Assembly: GCA_035771165.1 (NCBI GenBank)
Contig: JAWNZC010000177.1
Coordinates: 880,001 to 944,000 of the forward strand
Source: Paragorgia papillata
Lineage: Eukaryota > Cnidaria > Anthozoa > Scleralcyonacea > Coralliidae
Direction of reading: 5' to 3'
DNA: 64,000 nt
Part shown: in pieces, positions 1-10,111 of the stretch
Position numbering within the stretch: position 1 is the first letter of the stretch
How the letters are laid out: every line of letters begins with the position of its first letter
Position numbers and translations under genes: made by a program
The notes under the pieces: model-generated
Database searches by the model: none
What the model was told of the DNA's origin: nothing
Seen by the model: the letters and a program-made list of their open reading frames with translations, nothing else

Positions 1-50
1 AGGGAGAACCCTCAGACATCCTATAGGCAACAATGAGTTAACAAGTGATT

Positions 51-262
51 ACTACCATTTGCGTTCAAGCTTGAAGCATGAACTATTTCGCACGTTTGTT
101 TACGTTTGAAAAGCTAACGTTTGACTAATTACTTACCTCGTTTTGACCAATGAAATGCATGTATTTTTTTCACACGTGAACAAACGCATTTCGTTGGTCA
201 AAACGAGGTCAAAACGTACGTGCGAAATAGTTCACGCTTCAAGCTTGAACGCAAATGGTAGC
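51..262. mobile_element. Foldback MITE with about 42-bp terminal inverted repeats
   Basis: The left arm at 53-95 (accatttgcgttcaagc...) is repeated inverted at 219-262. A second inner inverted pair (cctcgttttgaccaatg) lies at about 138-160 and 186-208. There is no coding capacity. It lies in the SLC44 intron or flank left of the first visible exon. Confidence 0.8.
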
Positions 263-418
263 AACTGATAGGATAATCCAGTATAAATAAAGTGAAATAA
301 ATCATCTAAAATAATTACTTAGTAATCTCAGTAACATATAAAATTGTTCTGTGGACGTAAATTGTAATGAATTATGTCAACATTTGAGTACAAAAATTCT
401 TAACTAGATAAATTTTAG

Positions 419-494
419 CCACCTTGTTACAACTGGCGATGCAGAATTTCAGCAGCTTAAGAACGAGACATTTGTTACAGATATACTTTGTAAA
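419..494 (+). CDS. SLC44: SLC44 exon: extracellular loop segment
   Basis: One base completes the preceding codon, then 25 codons run to a gtaagt donor. The acceptor is ttttag. It encodes [14 protein letters not shown], which resembles the start of the large extracellular loop, with one N-glycosylation sequon (NET). This loop is poorly conserved, so the call rests mainly on splice sites and on phase agreement with the next exon. Confidence 0.62.
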
Positions 495-3400
495 GTAAGT
501 AGAGATTACTGTGATCTGAAATATAGTTTGGTTGACAGGTTTCTATTATTACGTTTTACAAAAATGATGCTCGCTATCAGAGAAAGAGATCAGTTAACGG
601 ATCATTTCTGAGGTTAAGCTCTTAAGAGACTTTTCTAATAAAGTTATTTGTGTTGTGTTTTTTATAGGACTCCCAGAATGGCAGTTGTGTGTTTGTTAAG
701 TTCGCCGATGAAGTGTGAGTGCTATACGTGTAATTGTTTTGTCCTTTATTTTCTTTATTTTCCTTCCTTTCCTTCTTTCTTTCTTTCTAGTTCTTTCTTT
801 CTTTCTTTCCTTCCTTCCTTCCTTCCTTCCTTCCTTCCTTCCTTCCTTCCTTCCTTCCTTCCTTCCTTCCTTCCTTCCTTCCTTCCTTCCTTCCTTCCTT
901 CCTTCCTTCCTTCCTTCCTTCCTTCCTTCCTTCCTTCCTTCCTTCCTTCCTTCCTTCCTTCCCTTCCTTCCTTCCTTCCTTCCTTCCTTCCTTCCTTCCT
1001 TCCTTCCTTCCTTCCTTCCCTTCCTTCCTTCCTTCCTTCCTTCCTTCTTTCCTTCCTTCCTTCCTTCCTTCCCTTCCTTCCTTCCTTCCTTCCTCCCCTC
1101 CCTCCTCCCCTCCCTCCTTCCCTCCTTCCCTCCTTCCCTCCCTCCTTCCCTCCCTCCCTCCCTCCCTCCCTCCCTCCCTCCCTCCTCCCTCCCTCCCTCC
1201 CTCCCTCCCTCCCTCCCTCCCTCCCTCCCTCCCTCCCTCCCTCCCTCCCTCCCTCCCTCCCTCCCCTCCCTCCCTTCCTTCCTTCCTTCCTTCCTTCCTT
1301 CCTTCCTTCCCTCCTTCCCTCCCTCCCTCTCTCCCTTCCTTCCTTCATATTTTCTTTCTTTGCTTCCTCCCTCTTTCCTAACTTCCTTTCTTTCTCCTTT
1401 CTTCTCTTCCTTCTCTCCCTCCTTAACCCCGCCCCCATCAACAATAAAACTCGTTACTTAATACTTATGTTAACTTATGCTTTGAAGATCTACATTTATT
1501 CATTTTTCTCATTGCATAGGAGCGTTTTCCGTCTTCAAGTCTATCACCTGTTTGGTTGGTTTTGGATGATGAACTTTGTGATTGCTTTGGGCCAGTGTGT
1601 TTTGGCTGGTTCCTTTGCATCCTACTATTGGGCTTGGGACAAGAAAACGGTATGCAGGGGGGGTGCTGCAGGGGCGGATATAGAATTTCATTAACCTTAG
1701 TCAAAGCATTCCTAGGGGGTCCGGGGGCATGCCCGTGCGGAAAATTTTTGAAATTTGGACCTCTGAAATGGCATTTCCTGCTTCTGACGGTCTTTGAAGA
1801 AAGATTTAAAAGTTTTAAATCGTGTTTTCAATAGTGCATTTTATCAAACCTGGAAGCTGTCAAATAAATTTAGGGATAAAGTGGACGTTTTATTATGGAT
1901 TTTATTAGGGATATCACAAGGAAGCTAGACATTAGAAATGTGATTGACATTTTCAATGAAATCCACGTCGCATCCCACTGCAGCAAGGCACTAATTGAGT
2001 AATTGGCATCCCCCTGCTTGGCCAAGGGGGTGCGCACCCCACTGTAAATCCATCACTGACACAACTTAGCTTTCAGGAGGGGGCGGCCCCAGTGGCGGAT
2101 CTACGGGGTAGCCCCCCCCCTTTTTTTTAAATCCGGCAAACACTTGTTTTCTGTTTTTACCGTGTCAGGACAAAGCCAGAAACGCAAGATATGACCAATT
2201 ATAAGTAGGGTGCCCTTACTCCGCAAAAATTCAGAAATCGCCGGAAAAGCACTTCTAGGCCTTGAAAAATCGAAAATGTTCCTGGGTGAGCATGCCCTCA
2301 GACCCCCCTAGCGGAGTTCTACACCACAACTTGCTGACATTTGCAAAATCTTAATGTGCACCTCTCCTTCCAAATAACCCTGGATCCGCCACTGGTACCC
2401 GAGTGTTACAAATAAATAGCGTAAAACAAATAATGGTGTTATCCATACTATCAAAAGAACATAATGGTGCGAGAGAGAATTTATTAAGGACTGGGGACTA
2501 ATCATCCTTACTCGCAGCCAGAGGTGGCTGAATTACGAAGGACGCAGATCAACGTGGCGGTGTCGAGGCATATCAAAGGCGCTCCAAGCAGCTGCCATAC
2601 GACACAGTTCAGACCACGGATCACAGCTAAGATGTTAGGTGTTGATTTTACGGAGGAAAACCGGAGAACCCGGGGAAAAATCCTCGAAGCACAGGAGAGA
2701 TCAATTACAACTCTACTCACATGAGTTCCAAACTCGACAACGGGGTCATTCCCAAGCGGTCACCCATCCAAGTACTAACCCTGTCTAAACGAGCTTAAGT
2801 TTTTGGTGAGAGGCAGCGCGCTAACAGCACACGCCACCCGTGCTCTCCCTTATCGTAGGTTTAGTATAACAAAATTTGATAGTAAAGTATTTTGTTTTTA
2901 GGATATTCCTACTTTTCCAGTCATGTCTTCGTTTCTGCGTACCTTACGGTAAGTTAATGCACTATAAATGATTTTGATAGTTCACTTGCTGTACATAACG
3001 TCGTCGGTGGTATATTGGTACAGTAGTTGTTTGCAACTGCAATCGTTGTATTGGGAATGGTAGTGATGGTGACGATGATGAATGATAGTGGTGGTGATGA
3101 ATGTGGATGTGATGGTATTGCTGTCGGATAGTGATGATGCTAGTTGTGATGACGGTGGTTGTCCGTGGTTTGTTGTTGTTCTCGTTGTGATGGTGGTGCT
3201 GGTGGTTATGATGACGATGATGATGGTGGTTATGATAGTAGTTGTGAGGGTGGTGATGATGATAGTGATTATGGTTGTTGTGATGGTAGTTGTGAGGGTG
3301 GTGGTGATGATGATGGTATTAATGATGGTGGTTATGATGGTAGTTGTGAGGGTGGTGATGATGATGATGGTATTAATGATGGTGGTTATGATGGTAGTTG

Positions 3401-6400
3401 TGAGGGTGGTGATGATGGTGGTTGTGATGGTGGTGATGATGACGATGATAGTGGTGATGGTACTGTTCATGGTGATAGTGGTGATGATAGTGTCATGATG
3501 GGTGTCAATATGTTGGTGGCATGCATGTGGTGGTGATAATGGTGATAACGATGGTGAATGTGATCGTGAATATGGTACCGATGTTGATAGTATTTCTCAT
3601 CTGACTCAATGAACTACTTTTCAATATTGTTTCAAGTTACCACATGGGTTCACTGGCTTTTGGATCACTTATCATCGCTATCGTCCAAATAATTCGTGTC
3701 ACTTTAGAATATATTGAACACAAACTTAAAGGTAAATTGTAATTACACCCTGAATTAGAATCTTATATAAAGCCGCTCCTAGACCGAATTTCCAGGTGGG
3801 TCACAGTGTTAAAAGAACTTGGACGTACGTTTGTCGAACAGCGGCCGGAAAAATTTTGCAGGCCCTCTCTAAACTATAGGGCCTAGTCTCGCTGTGCATA
3901 ATGGGATCAGTTCCCCAAAGTGTGACCTGTCCATGATGCAACGAGGGCCTGCGGAAGGGCTGCAGCCTTTGACTCGGCTACGTTGATCTGCGTTGACCTT
4001 TATGTTTTGTTCTGGCTGCAAGAAAACATGATGAGCTTTATTAATTCGAAGGTTTTTATATTTCTTTTCAGAATCTGGTCAAAACAATGATGTCATTAAA
4101 TATATATTGAAGTAAGTATATGTTAATTAATGGTCACGAGTGTGATATGGGATTTAACATCGTGCGTGAAGCTTAACAGCCACGAGGGGCCGTACTATCT
4201 TATCAAATGCTGCTGCCCATCACATCACTCCTATCCTTATGGATCTTCATTGGCTACCGGTTGCAGAACGTATCAAGTTTAAAGTCCTCATTCTTACATT
4301 CAAATCTCTTAATGGCCAAGCTCCTGTCTACATCTCCAACCTGATTACACGCTACATTCCACGAAAAACTCTCCGTTCTTCATCCGAAATTCTTCTCAAC
4401 CGTGTCAATTTTAATCTACTCTCTTATGGCCATCGATCCTTCTCCGTTGCCGCTCCTGAACTCTGGAACACTTTACCTAGAAGCATCAGATCTTCCCCAA
4501 GTCTTTCTATTTTTAAATCCAAAATCAAAACACATCTATTTAAGTCTGTCTTTAATTAGTTTTGAGCTTTTGTAAAGCGCCTAGAGCAGACCTGGATATT
4601 GCTCGACTTTCGAAAAGCTAAAAACACTCGCCTACGGCTCGTGTTTTGTTAAAGAAATACCAAATGGTTTTCCGTGTTTGGATACTCTGATCCAAACACG
4701 CGGGAAATTGCGAGACTGGAGAAAAGCGTAACAAAACACGAGCCGTAGGCGAGTGTTTTTAGCTTTTCGAAAGTCGAGCAATTTCCCAAGTGTTTGGATA
4801 AGAGTCTCCAAACACAGAAAAAAAACATTTGGTATTTCTTTTATAAAATAATCACAAGTGAATATGATATACTGTCCGACATTTTCAAAAAATCGTTTTG
4901 GCGGGAATTTTCCGTGTTTGGATACTCTGATCCAAACACGGCAATTGACCAATCAGGGCTCACGTAGTATACATGTTATTTTATAATACGCTTTTCTCCA
5001 GTCTCGCAATTTCCCGCGTGTTTGGATCAGAGTATCCAAACACGGAAAACCATTTGGTATTTCTTTAATGCTTCAAAACCTATTCTGCAGTAATTGTTTA
5101 CAATTTTTCTTTTGTGTTGTTAAAGATGTCTTAAGTGTTGTTTCTGGTGTCTGGAGAAATTCTTGAAGTTCTTAAATAAAAACGCTTACATTGAGGTGAG
5201 CATGTTTGATATTATAAAAAATAAGGTCATTATTTAAAAAATTTGACCTTGTAACTTTTATTCTTTGTTCTGGCGCACATCAGAATATTATTTTGCTTAG
5301 TGGAGCGAGCCGAGTTACCATTTATGTCACGAAAATCTTTTTATGACTGCAAAAAACAAGAATTACGCCTGTATTATAAAAGCTCACTCACACTCACACT
5401 CAATAGTGGCTCCTCTCACTCAATAAGTGCAACTCAACACTCAATGAGCCTCCACTCACCCTCACTGAGTACGAGACTACACTCACTCTCTAACCATTCA
5501 ATTGACCGTACCGAAAAAGATGGCGACCTGTACATTTAACCACAATCCTTTGCGTGCAGTAAATATTGTTTCTTGCAGAATTATTGGAAGATAGGGTTTT
5601 AGAACGATCAACTCTGGTAGGAATCATGTTCTTGCTTACTTGATCCATTTTAGCTGATAAACCATGTTTAGTTGTTATTTGAGCTAATTTGAGGTCGCAA
5701 AGCATTGTGGTTAAATGTACCGCCGCCATCTTTTTCGGTACCGTCAATTGGGGCCGCCACTCGCCCTCACTGAGTATGAGACTACACTCACTCTCTAACC
5801 ATTCAATTGGGGCCTCCACTCATTGAGTGTGGGTGACCTTATTCTGCTTCGTTATGCATTCTGCATTTCTCAAATAGACGTAATAAGATTTTCATGACAT
5901 AAAATCAGTCCGGTGACAAGGCTAGCCCGCTTCGTATGAACGCCCGCCAAATCAAGCTTCCGTTGAAATATGTCATATTTCTTTTATCGCCACAGATTGC
6001 CATTTACGGAAAGAACTTTTGTATCTCGGCCAAAAATGCCTTTTGGTTGTTGATGAGAAACGTGGTCAGGTAAACTATTATCACAATTGTGTATGTTATC
6101 GGATTATAATGACGTTTTTTAGAATGACGTTTTTGCGTAAAGAAATGCAACGTCTGTTATTTTTTCTTCTAGAGTTGTTGTTCTCGACAAGGTCACCGAT
6201 TTCTTGCTGTTTATTGGTAAACTCACAATTACACTTGGCATGGGTAAGTAAGCGTCACGATGGAGAGACGATACTCTAATTTATTCCTATCTACTCTCAT
6301 CCACTTTCATTCACTCTCATCCACTTTTATACACTCTCATTCACTCTCATTCACTCTCATCTACTTTCATCCATTCTTGTTCAGTCTCGTCGAGAGTGCA

Positions 6401-7013
6401 TTTTCATTCATTCTCATCGACTCTGCATCCACCCTCGTGTACTTTGCATTCACTCTCATCTATTCTCATTCACTCTTATTCACTCCTCCACTCTCATCTA
6501 CCCTCATCTATTCTCATTCACTCTTATTCACTCCTCCATTCTCGGCTACTCTCGTATACCTTTCATCCACTCTCATTAACTCTTATTCATTTTAATAACG
6601 TCATTATATTTTAGCTGTTGGAAGTTTCTTCTGGTTTGAACGAGATGAAAATCTGAATTACTATCTGGCTCCGGTCATCGTGAGTACCTCATGCGTTTGT
6701 TGATTAATTTGTTTTTCTTTGATCCGTGCTTAGTCTGTTTGTGTGTTTTCTGGTTTATCCCACTTAATCCGTCCTTCCGTCCGTTGTTTTTCCACAGAGA
6801 TCCCTGCCTAAAAGTAGATTGTAGTTTGTTAACGGTTTGGGTTTTTTTTTGTTCTGTGTGTTTATAGATTATCACCGTGGCTACTTACGTTATCGCCACA
6901 GCATTTTTCAGTGTTTATGAAATGGCCATTGACACACTCTTCTTGTGTTTCTGTAAGTACCAGTTAATAGTTTCAGTAACAAAATTACATGTTTGCTGTT
7001 ATAGCTCAGTCCG

Positions 7014-7060
<47 letters not shown>

Positions 7061-7627
7061 GACGTCGATACTGTTTGTTCCTGCTATCAATGTTGGTGGT
7101 GGTGGTGGTGGTGATGTTAATGTTGTTATTCTTGCTATTGTTGTTGACGATGCTGTTGTTGATTTGATTTGATTGTTGTTGTTACTGCTGCTGTAATTGC
7201 TTCTGCTGTTGCTATTGTTGTTGTTGCTGTTGTTTAGGTTGCTGCTGTTGTTGCTTTTGCTTCTGTTGCTGCTGCTGTGGCTTCTGCTTCTATTATTGCT
7301 TCTGCAGTTGCTGCTGCTGCTGCTCTTGTTGTTCCAGTTGCTGTTGTTTTTGTTGTTGCTGCTGCTGTTGTTGATGTTGTTATTGCTGCTGTTGTTGTTG
7401 TTGTTGTTATTGCTGCTGCTGTTGTTGTTATTGCTGTTGCTGCTGCTGTTGTTGATGTTGTTATTGCTGCTGCTGTTGTTATTGCTGTTGTTGTTGTTGT
7501 TATTGCTGCTGCTGTTGTTGTTATTGCTGTTGCTGCTGCTGTTGTTATTGCTGCTGCTGTTATTGCTGCTGCTGTTATTGCTGCTGCTGTTATTATTGAG
7601 GTTGCTGCTGCTGCTGCTGTTATTGAG

Positions 7628-7660
<33 letters not shown>

Positions 7661-8083
7661 ATTGATGCTGCTGTTATTATTGAGGTTGCTGCTGTTGTTG
7701 CAATTACTGCTGCTGTTTCTTCTGCTTCTATTATTGCTTCTGCAGTTGCTGTTGTTGCTGTTGTAGTTCGAGTTGCTATTGTTGTTGCTGCTGCTGCTGT
7801 TGTTGATGTTGTTGTTGCTGCTGCTGTTGTTATTATTGAGGTTGCTGCTGTTGTTGCAATTACTGTTGCTGTTGCTTCTATTATTGCTTCTGCAGTTGCA
7901 GTTGCTTCCGCTGCTGTCGTTAATATTGTTCTTTCCCAACGTTTGCTCGAACAAATTCTTTTTCTCCGTTCAGTGGAGGATCTGGAGCGGAACGACGGCT
8001 CGGAGGAGAAGCCATATTATATGTCGAAAAAACTGAAGAAAATTTTGGGCAAGAAAAACAAACGAAATTCTGACAGCGAATAA
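419..8083 (+). CDS. SLC44: Choline transporter-like protein (SLC44, CTL2/4/5 type), C-terminal 302 codons, 12 exons, 5' end outside window
   Basis: SLC44 proteins are multi-pass plasma or mitochondrial membrane carriers for choline and related amines. Twelve exons splice in frame: 419-494, 668-714, 1520-1649, 2902-2948, 3637-3731, 4072-4111, 5126-5195, 5996-6069, 6173-6243, 6615-6679, 6868-6952 and 7974-8083. All have AG acceptors and GT donors and matching phases. The joined protein follows the family order: extracellular loop, then [12 protein letters not shown] and [67 protein letters not shown], and the tail [10 protein letters not shown]...[14 protein letters not shown]. This tail is the CTL2-type ending. 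About four hydrophobic spans are visible. Vertebrate CTL2 is about 700 residues, so somewhat under half is present. It is tail to tail with AP-2A. I read this gene as intact; the exact paralogue group is inferred. Confidence 0.93.
668..714 (+). CDS. SLC44: SLC44 exon: end of extracellular loop
   Basis: The acceptor is tatag and the donor gtgagt at 715. It encodes [15 protein letters not shown] plus two bases. The C-x-F-x-(K/F) pattern matches the cysteine-containing end of the loop just before the next helix in CTL proteins. The last two bases join the first base of the next exon to make a valine codon. Confidence 0.78.
786..1345. repeat. (CCTT)n/(CCCT)n polypyrimidine microsatellite
   Basis: About 560 bp of almost pure pyrimidine on the plus strand, with CTTC units first, then CCTC units, then CTTC again. 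It fills the intron between SLC44 exons 668-714 and 1520-1649. All open frames across it are repeat artefacts. Confidence 0.97.
1520..1649 (+). CDS. SLC44: SLC44 exon: conserved transmembrane segment
   Basis: The exon encodes [14 protein letters not shown], then [20 protein letters not shown]. This is one of the most conserved SLC44 stretches (WxxNFVxALGQxxLAGxFASYYWA) and spans a membrane helix. It ends in phase 0 at a gtatgc donor. Confidence 0.94.
1650..2400. repeat. Fragments of a dispersed repeat with a GGGGGTCCGGGGGCATG core
   Basis: The core at about 1714-1760 (gggggtccgggggcatg, then ggaaaatttttgaaatttgg, then tctctgaaatggcattt-like sequence) recurs at about 48398-48460 and 50033-50095. 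Related CCGCCACTG-ended pieces lie at about 2090, 2390, 35690, 36165 and 50505. It is non-coding and not assigned to a known class. Confidence 0.6.
2490..2860 (-). mobile_element. 5S rRNA-derived SINE (SINE3 type)
   Basis: On the minus strand, about 2750-2815 matches the 3' half of 5S rRNA, including the TTAGTACTTGGATGGGTGACCG stretch (read here as cggtcacccatccaagtac on the plus strand). A shared body follows (tgtcgaggcatatcaaaggc; acgcagatcaacgtgg). Other copies are at 16838-16950 (tail only) and 58083-58360. It sits in an SLC44 intron. Confidence 0.85.
2902..2948 (+). CDS. SLC44: SLC44 exon: cytoplasmic link
   Basis: The exon encodes [16 protein letters not shown], equivalent to the D(L/I)PxFPxxxAxxRxxR link in CTLs. 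The acceptor tttttag and donor gtaagt are both strong. It ends in phase 2. Confidence 0.92.
3055..3580. repeat. GAT/GGT-rich imperfect trinucleotide repeat
   Basis: Degenerate (GATGGTGGT)-like repeats, including near-identical 50-60-bp modules (gttatgatggtagttgtg) at about 3280-3430. It lies in the SLC44 intron before the exon at 3637. Confidence 0.9.
3637..3731 (+). CDS. SLC44: SLC44 exon: conserved transmembrane segment
   Basis: The exon encodes [18 protein letters not shown], then [13 protein letters not shown]. YHxGSLAFGxLIxAIVQ is the family hallmark. The phase joins both neighbours exactly. Confidence 0.95.
4072..4111 (+). CDS. SLC44: SLC44 micro-exon (40 nt)
   Basis: This 40-nt exon encodes [14 protein letters not shown]. 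It lies between the LEYxxxKL and CLKCCFWC segments, where CTLs have a variable cytoplasmic linker. The acceptor is ttttcag and the donor gtaagt. Confidence 0.85.
4215..4600 (+). mobile_element. LINE remnant: C-terminal end of a CR1/L2-type reverse transcriptase
   Basis: An open frame from about 4215 to the stop at 4557-4559 encodes [20 protein letters not shown] and later [18 protein letters not shown]. These are the hallmark C-terminal motifs of CR1/L2-clade LINE reverse transcriptases (LHWLPVxxRIxFK, RSFSxAAPxLWN). The following ttgtaaagcgcctagagc resembles a short LINE 3' tail. It is 5'-truncated and lies inside an SLC44 intron in sense orientation. Confidence 0.88.
4589..5066. mobile_element. 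Nested foldback element cluster
   Basis: The segment at 4589-4650 is inverted at about 4727-4790 (aaaacactcgcctacggctc). The segment at 4651-4730 (caaatggttttccgtgtttg; tccaaacacgcgggaaattg) is inverted at about 4985-5066. The palindromic motif tttggatactctgatccaaa recurs three times. It is non-coding. The 102-codon frame on the minus strand here is a by-product. Confidence 0.8.
5126..5195 (+). CDS. SLC44: SLC44 exon: cysteine-rich cytoplasmic segment
   Basis: The exon encodes [19 protein letters not shown] then AYIE, nearly identical to the vertebrate CTL2 segment. The donor is gtgagc. It was too short to stand out as an open frame. Confidence 0.95.
5385..5870. mobile_element. MITE with CACTCA-rich flanks; core inverted repeat 5500-5760
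   Basis: The sequence gaccgtaccgaaaaagatgg at about 5505 is inverted at about 5730-5755, with an inner tttaaccacaat pair. The flanks carry imperfect CACTCACTCT repeats and two copies of ctctaaccattcaattg. A second copy of the core lies at 49775-49960, so this is a family. Confidence 0.75.
5996..6069 (+). CDS. SLC44: SLC44 exon
   Basis: The exon encodes [20 protein letters not shown] then RNVV. IAIYGxNFCxSAxNAFxLLMRN is diagnostic of the family. The acceptor is ccacag and the donor gtaaac; it ends in phase 2. Confidence 0.95.
6173..6243 (+). CDS. SLC44: SLC44 exon: transmembrane segment
   Basis: The exon encodes [20 protein letters not shown] then LGM. The [14 protein letters not shown] motif is conserved in CTLs. 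The acceptor is ttctag and the donor gtaagt. Confidence 0.94.
6255..6595. repeat. CTCATTCACT minisatellite
   Basis: Imperfect 10-mer repeats (tctcatccac, tctcattcac) run through the SLC44 intron up to about 20 bp before the acceptor at 6614. They add a long natural polypyrimidine tract to that acceptor. Confidence 0.9.
6615..6679 (+). CDS. SLC44: SLC44 exon
   Basis: The exon encodes [20 protein letters not shown] then VI. LNYYxxPV is the conserved end of this loop. The acceptor is ttttag and the donor gtgagt, phase 0. Confidence 0.93.
6868..6952 (+). CDS. SLC44: SLC44 exon: last transmembrane segment
   Basis: The exon encodes [20 protein letters not shown] then IDTLFLCF. FFSVYxMxxDTLFLCF is a family signature at the last helix. 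The donor gtaagt opens a 1,021-bp intron made almost entirely of GTT/GCT repeat. Confidence 0.95.
7012..7930. repeat. (GTT)n and GTT/GCT trinucleotide repeat filling the last SLC44 intron
   Basis: A pure (GTT) run at about 7015-7060 is followed by about 780 bp of mixed GTT, GCT and ATT triplets. It contains repeated blocks such as gcagttgctgttgttgctg. It leaves all three plus frames and one minus frame open for hundreds of codons, none of which is a gene. Confidence 0.97.
7974..8083 (+). CDS. SLC44: SLC44 terminal exon
   Basis: The exon encodes [20 protein letters not shown], then [16 protein letters not shown] and TAA. It matches the cytoplasmic tail of CTL2-type proteins. An AATAAA lies near 8307 as a possible polyadenylation signal. 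Confidence 0.96.
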
Positions 8084-8299
8084 AGTTATTCGCTTTTGTA
8101 TTTGCCATGTAGCGTTAACCTTTATCTGAGTTCACATGCATAGCCAAGTGGCCATGTGTAGTGAATATAAGATAGAGAAGGATTTTATTTGAAGCGCGCA
8201 TTTCTTTGATTTCAAAACCGACGTTGAAATGTGTTATTTCAAAAAAATTAGAGTATCATCTTATTTTTCAACACACTTCCTCAGTTTTCAATATTTCAA

Positions 8300-8320
8300 A
8301 TCAGATAATAAACGACTTCT
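8300..8320 (+). promoter_or_regulatory. Possible polyadenylation signal for SLC44
   Basis: AATAAA occurs at about 8307, roughly 225 bp after the stop. It precedes a MITE at 8338. No cleavage site can be proven from sequence. Confidence 0.35.
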
Positions 8321-8337
8321 TGTTTTATCTTATTGTA

Positions 8338-8513
8338 TATACCACTTTCATAATGGCCACTAACTTTAAGTATTCTATTATGTGCATCTAAATGAGCCTT
8401 CCTGGTCTCGTTATGAAGCAAAGATTCTTTTGAATTGCAGACACACAAACGTGGTCAGAAAGGCTGGTTAAGATGCACACAAATAATATTCAAATTAATC
8501 GCTATTATGAAAG
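8338..8513. mobile_element. MITE copy (family shared with 62588-62764)
   Basis: The ends accactttcataatggcc and tattatgaaagt are inverted relative to each other. The internal sequence (gcaaagattcttttgaattg) recurs in the same orientation at 62588-62764. Together with an inner tgtgcatctaaatgagcc pair, this indicates a foldback element. Confidence 0.8.
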
Positions 8514-8529
8514 TCTATATCATACACGA

Positions 8530-8650
8530 GGAGGAGTGTTTGATCTGATATCAAGCACCGAGAAGTGTGTTGAAAAACCATATCGAAGCCGAGGTTTTTT
8601 AACCAACTTCGAGGTGTTTTGATATCAGATCAAAACAACTTCCGACTCTT
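8530..8650. repeat. Palindromic foldback sequence
   Basis: The sequence gtttgatctgatatcaa at about 8538 is inverted as ttgatatcagatcaaaac near 8617, with aaccaacttcgaggtg-type inner pairs. It is non-coding. It resembles the foldback at 13120-13275 in general layout only. Confidence 0.6.
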
Positions 8651-8936
8651 TGATATAGCTTCTCAAATGAATCAGTATTTTACGAGAAAATTGAGGTAAA
8701 AATTGGCTTAATTTATGCAAGTGTTTGATCACATATCCAACATCCGTCTAGGTACCGATTTCCTTTGTTTTACTCTTATTAATTATTAATGAGTTTGAGA
8801 AATATATTTGGACAATCCTAAAGGATTTTTCAAACCTTTTTTCTTGCTATCGCGCCAGCTCATAATCGTGCGTTACACACAATGAAAGTTCTCATTTTGT
8901 AACTTATTAGGAAACACAATCATACTAGTTTTTAAA

Positions 8937-9315
8937 CCACCTAGACCCGATGCAGAATGATGTCAGATCTGTTCAGAAAAATGTAGCGATCTCTGATACA
9001 GCCTGTTGCAGAATCAGCTATGATACACCTATGATATCATATCTGTATCATACCTGCAGCTACAACAGACTGTTCAAAACGCATTCTGTCAAACTGTATC
9101 AACCTGACACGGTCAGTGCTGTATCAGTTTGATATAACAGACTGAACAGGTATGTTGTCTACGGAGCTGTCGCAGTCTGTTAGAAATTCTAACTAAATGT
9201 TTATACATCAGTGCTGGTACATTCTGTAGCTGTCAGGATGTATCAAAGGTCGCTACATTTCTCTGAACAGATCTGATATCAGAGCTGATCAGACTGTGCG
9301 TTTTTACGTGTGTAT
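8937..9315. mobile_element. About 380-bp MITE, truncated copy, inverted relative to 14022-14418
   Basis: The whole segment (gatgcagaatgatgtcagat to cagactgtgcgtttttacgt) is the reverse complement of 14022-14418 with scattered differences. It is rich in the palindromic unit tctgatacagcctgttgcag. The left terminus lacks the terminal repeat present in the other copy. Confidence 0.85.
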
Positions 9316-9854
9316 TTAAAAGCTAACTCTGTATTAGTACCGAGTAGTTTATTTTTTGTTTAATCCTCTAAAGCCTTGTAAGGTTTGGTGTGATTTTTCG
9401 TGTTTTTGCACAAAGAATTTGTAGTATATGTAGCTGTGTAAATTTTTCGCATTGATTTCATTGTAATAATCAATGATTATGATAGTTGTAATTATTTTAA
9501 TTAATTGTAACATTGGATATATCTATCTTTCATTGTTATTTACTATTACTCAGCTTTGCCTTTATGTTGTAGATCAATGTTCTATACTCAATTTTGATAT
9601 AAAATTTAATTTAGAAGCACTCTTAAAATGTATTTCTTTTGTTCTTTGTTCTCCCTTTGTTTTTGCTTTCGGACACTGAGCGTTTCATTTTGTCAATTCC
9701 AGTTTGTTAAAGTGACAACTTGTAGCAAGGTTGATTACTCCAACAGACGTGTGACAAGTTGTTCCAACAACTTGCTTACCACTTAACAAATTGCTACAAG
9801 GTTGACAACAACAGGCTTGTAACAACAGGCTTGTAACGGACGTTTTGTTGACGT

Positions 9855-10107
9855 TCGTCAAGCTCAATTACTCAGAAAAGATTTCTGAGCCCCAGACAGG
9901 GTTCCGCGCTCTAACCATTGAGCCACAGAGACTCAGGTGGACAGCTAAGGTTGCAAATTCATCTCAAGCTCAATTACTCAGAAAAGATTTCTGAGCCCCA
10001 GACAGGGTTCGAACGTGCAACCTCCAACCATTGAGCCACGAGAGCTAAGGTTGCAAATTCATAGTCATATGTGCTCCTAAGTGGTAGCGTTTGCATATGA
10101 GATGTAG
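9855..10107 (-). mobile_element. tRNA-derived SINE units, two partial copies in tandem
   Basis: On the minus strand each unit contains tRNA-like sequence with a B-box (GGTTCGAA, or a damaged form) next to CCCTGTCTGGGGCTC. The shared tail gctaaggttgcaaattcata occurs at about 9945 and 10047. The second unit is interrupted at 10108 by a TTAA-flanked element and resumes after 10563. Related units are at 63170-63840. Confidence 0.8.
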
Positions 10108-10111
10108 TTAA

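Noticed and set aside
648..1694. 348-codon Ser/Leu/Pro frame and its antisense Gly/Arg/Glu frame
   Set aside because: Product of the CCTT/CCCT microsatellite in an SLC44 intron. Only small pieces overlap true exons.
3955..4015. Further 5S-SINE fragment (cgttgatctgcgttgac)
   Set aside because: Only about 13 bases match the SINE body, too short to call.
6908..8083. Asn/Ser, poly-Leu and Ala/Val frames of 190-350 codons
   Set aside because: GTT/GCT repeat read in different frames. Only 7974-8083 is a real exon.
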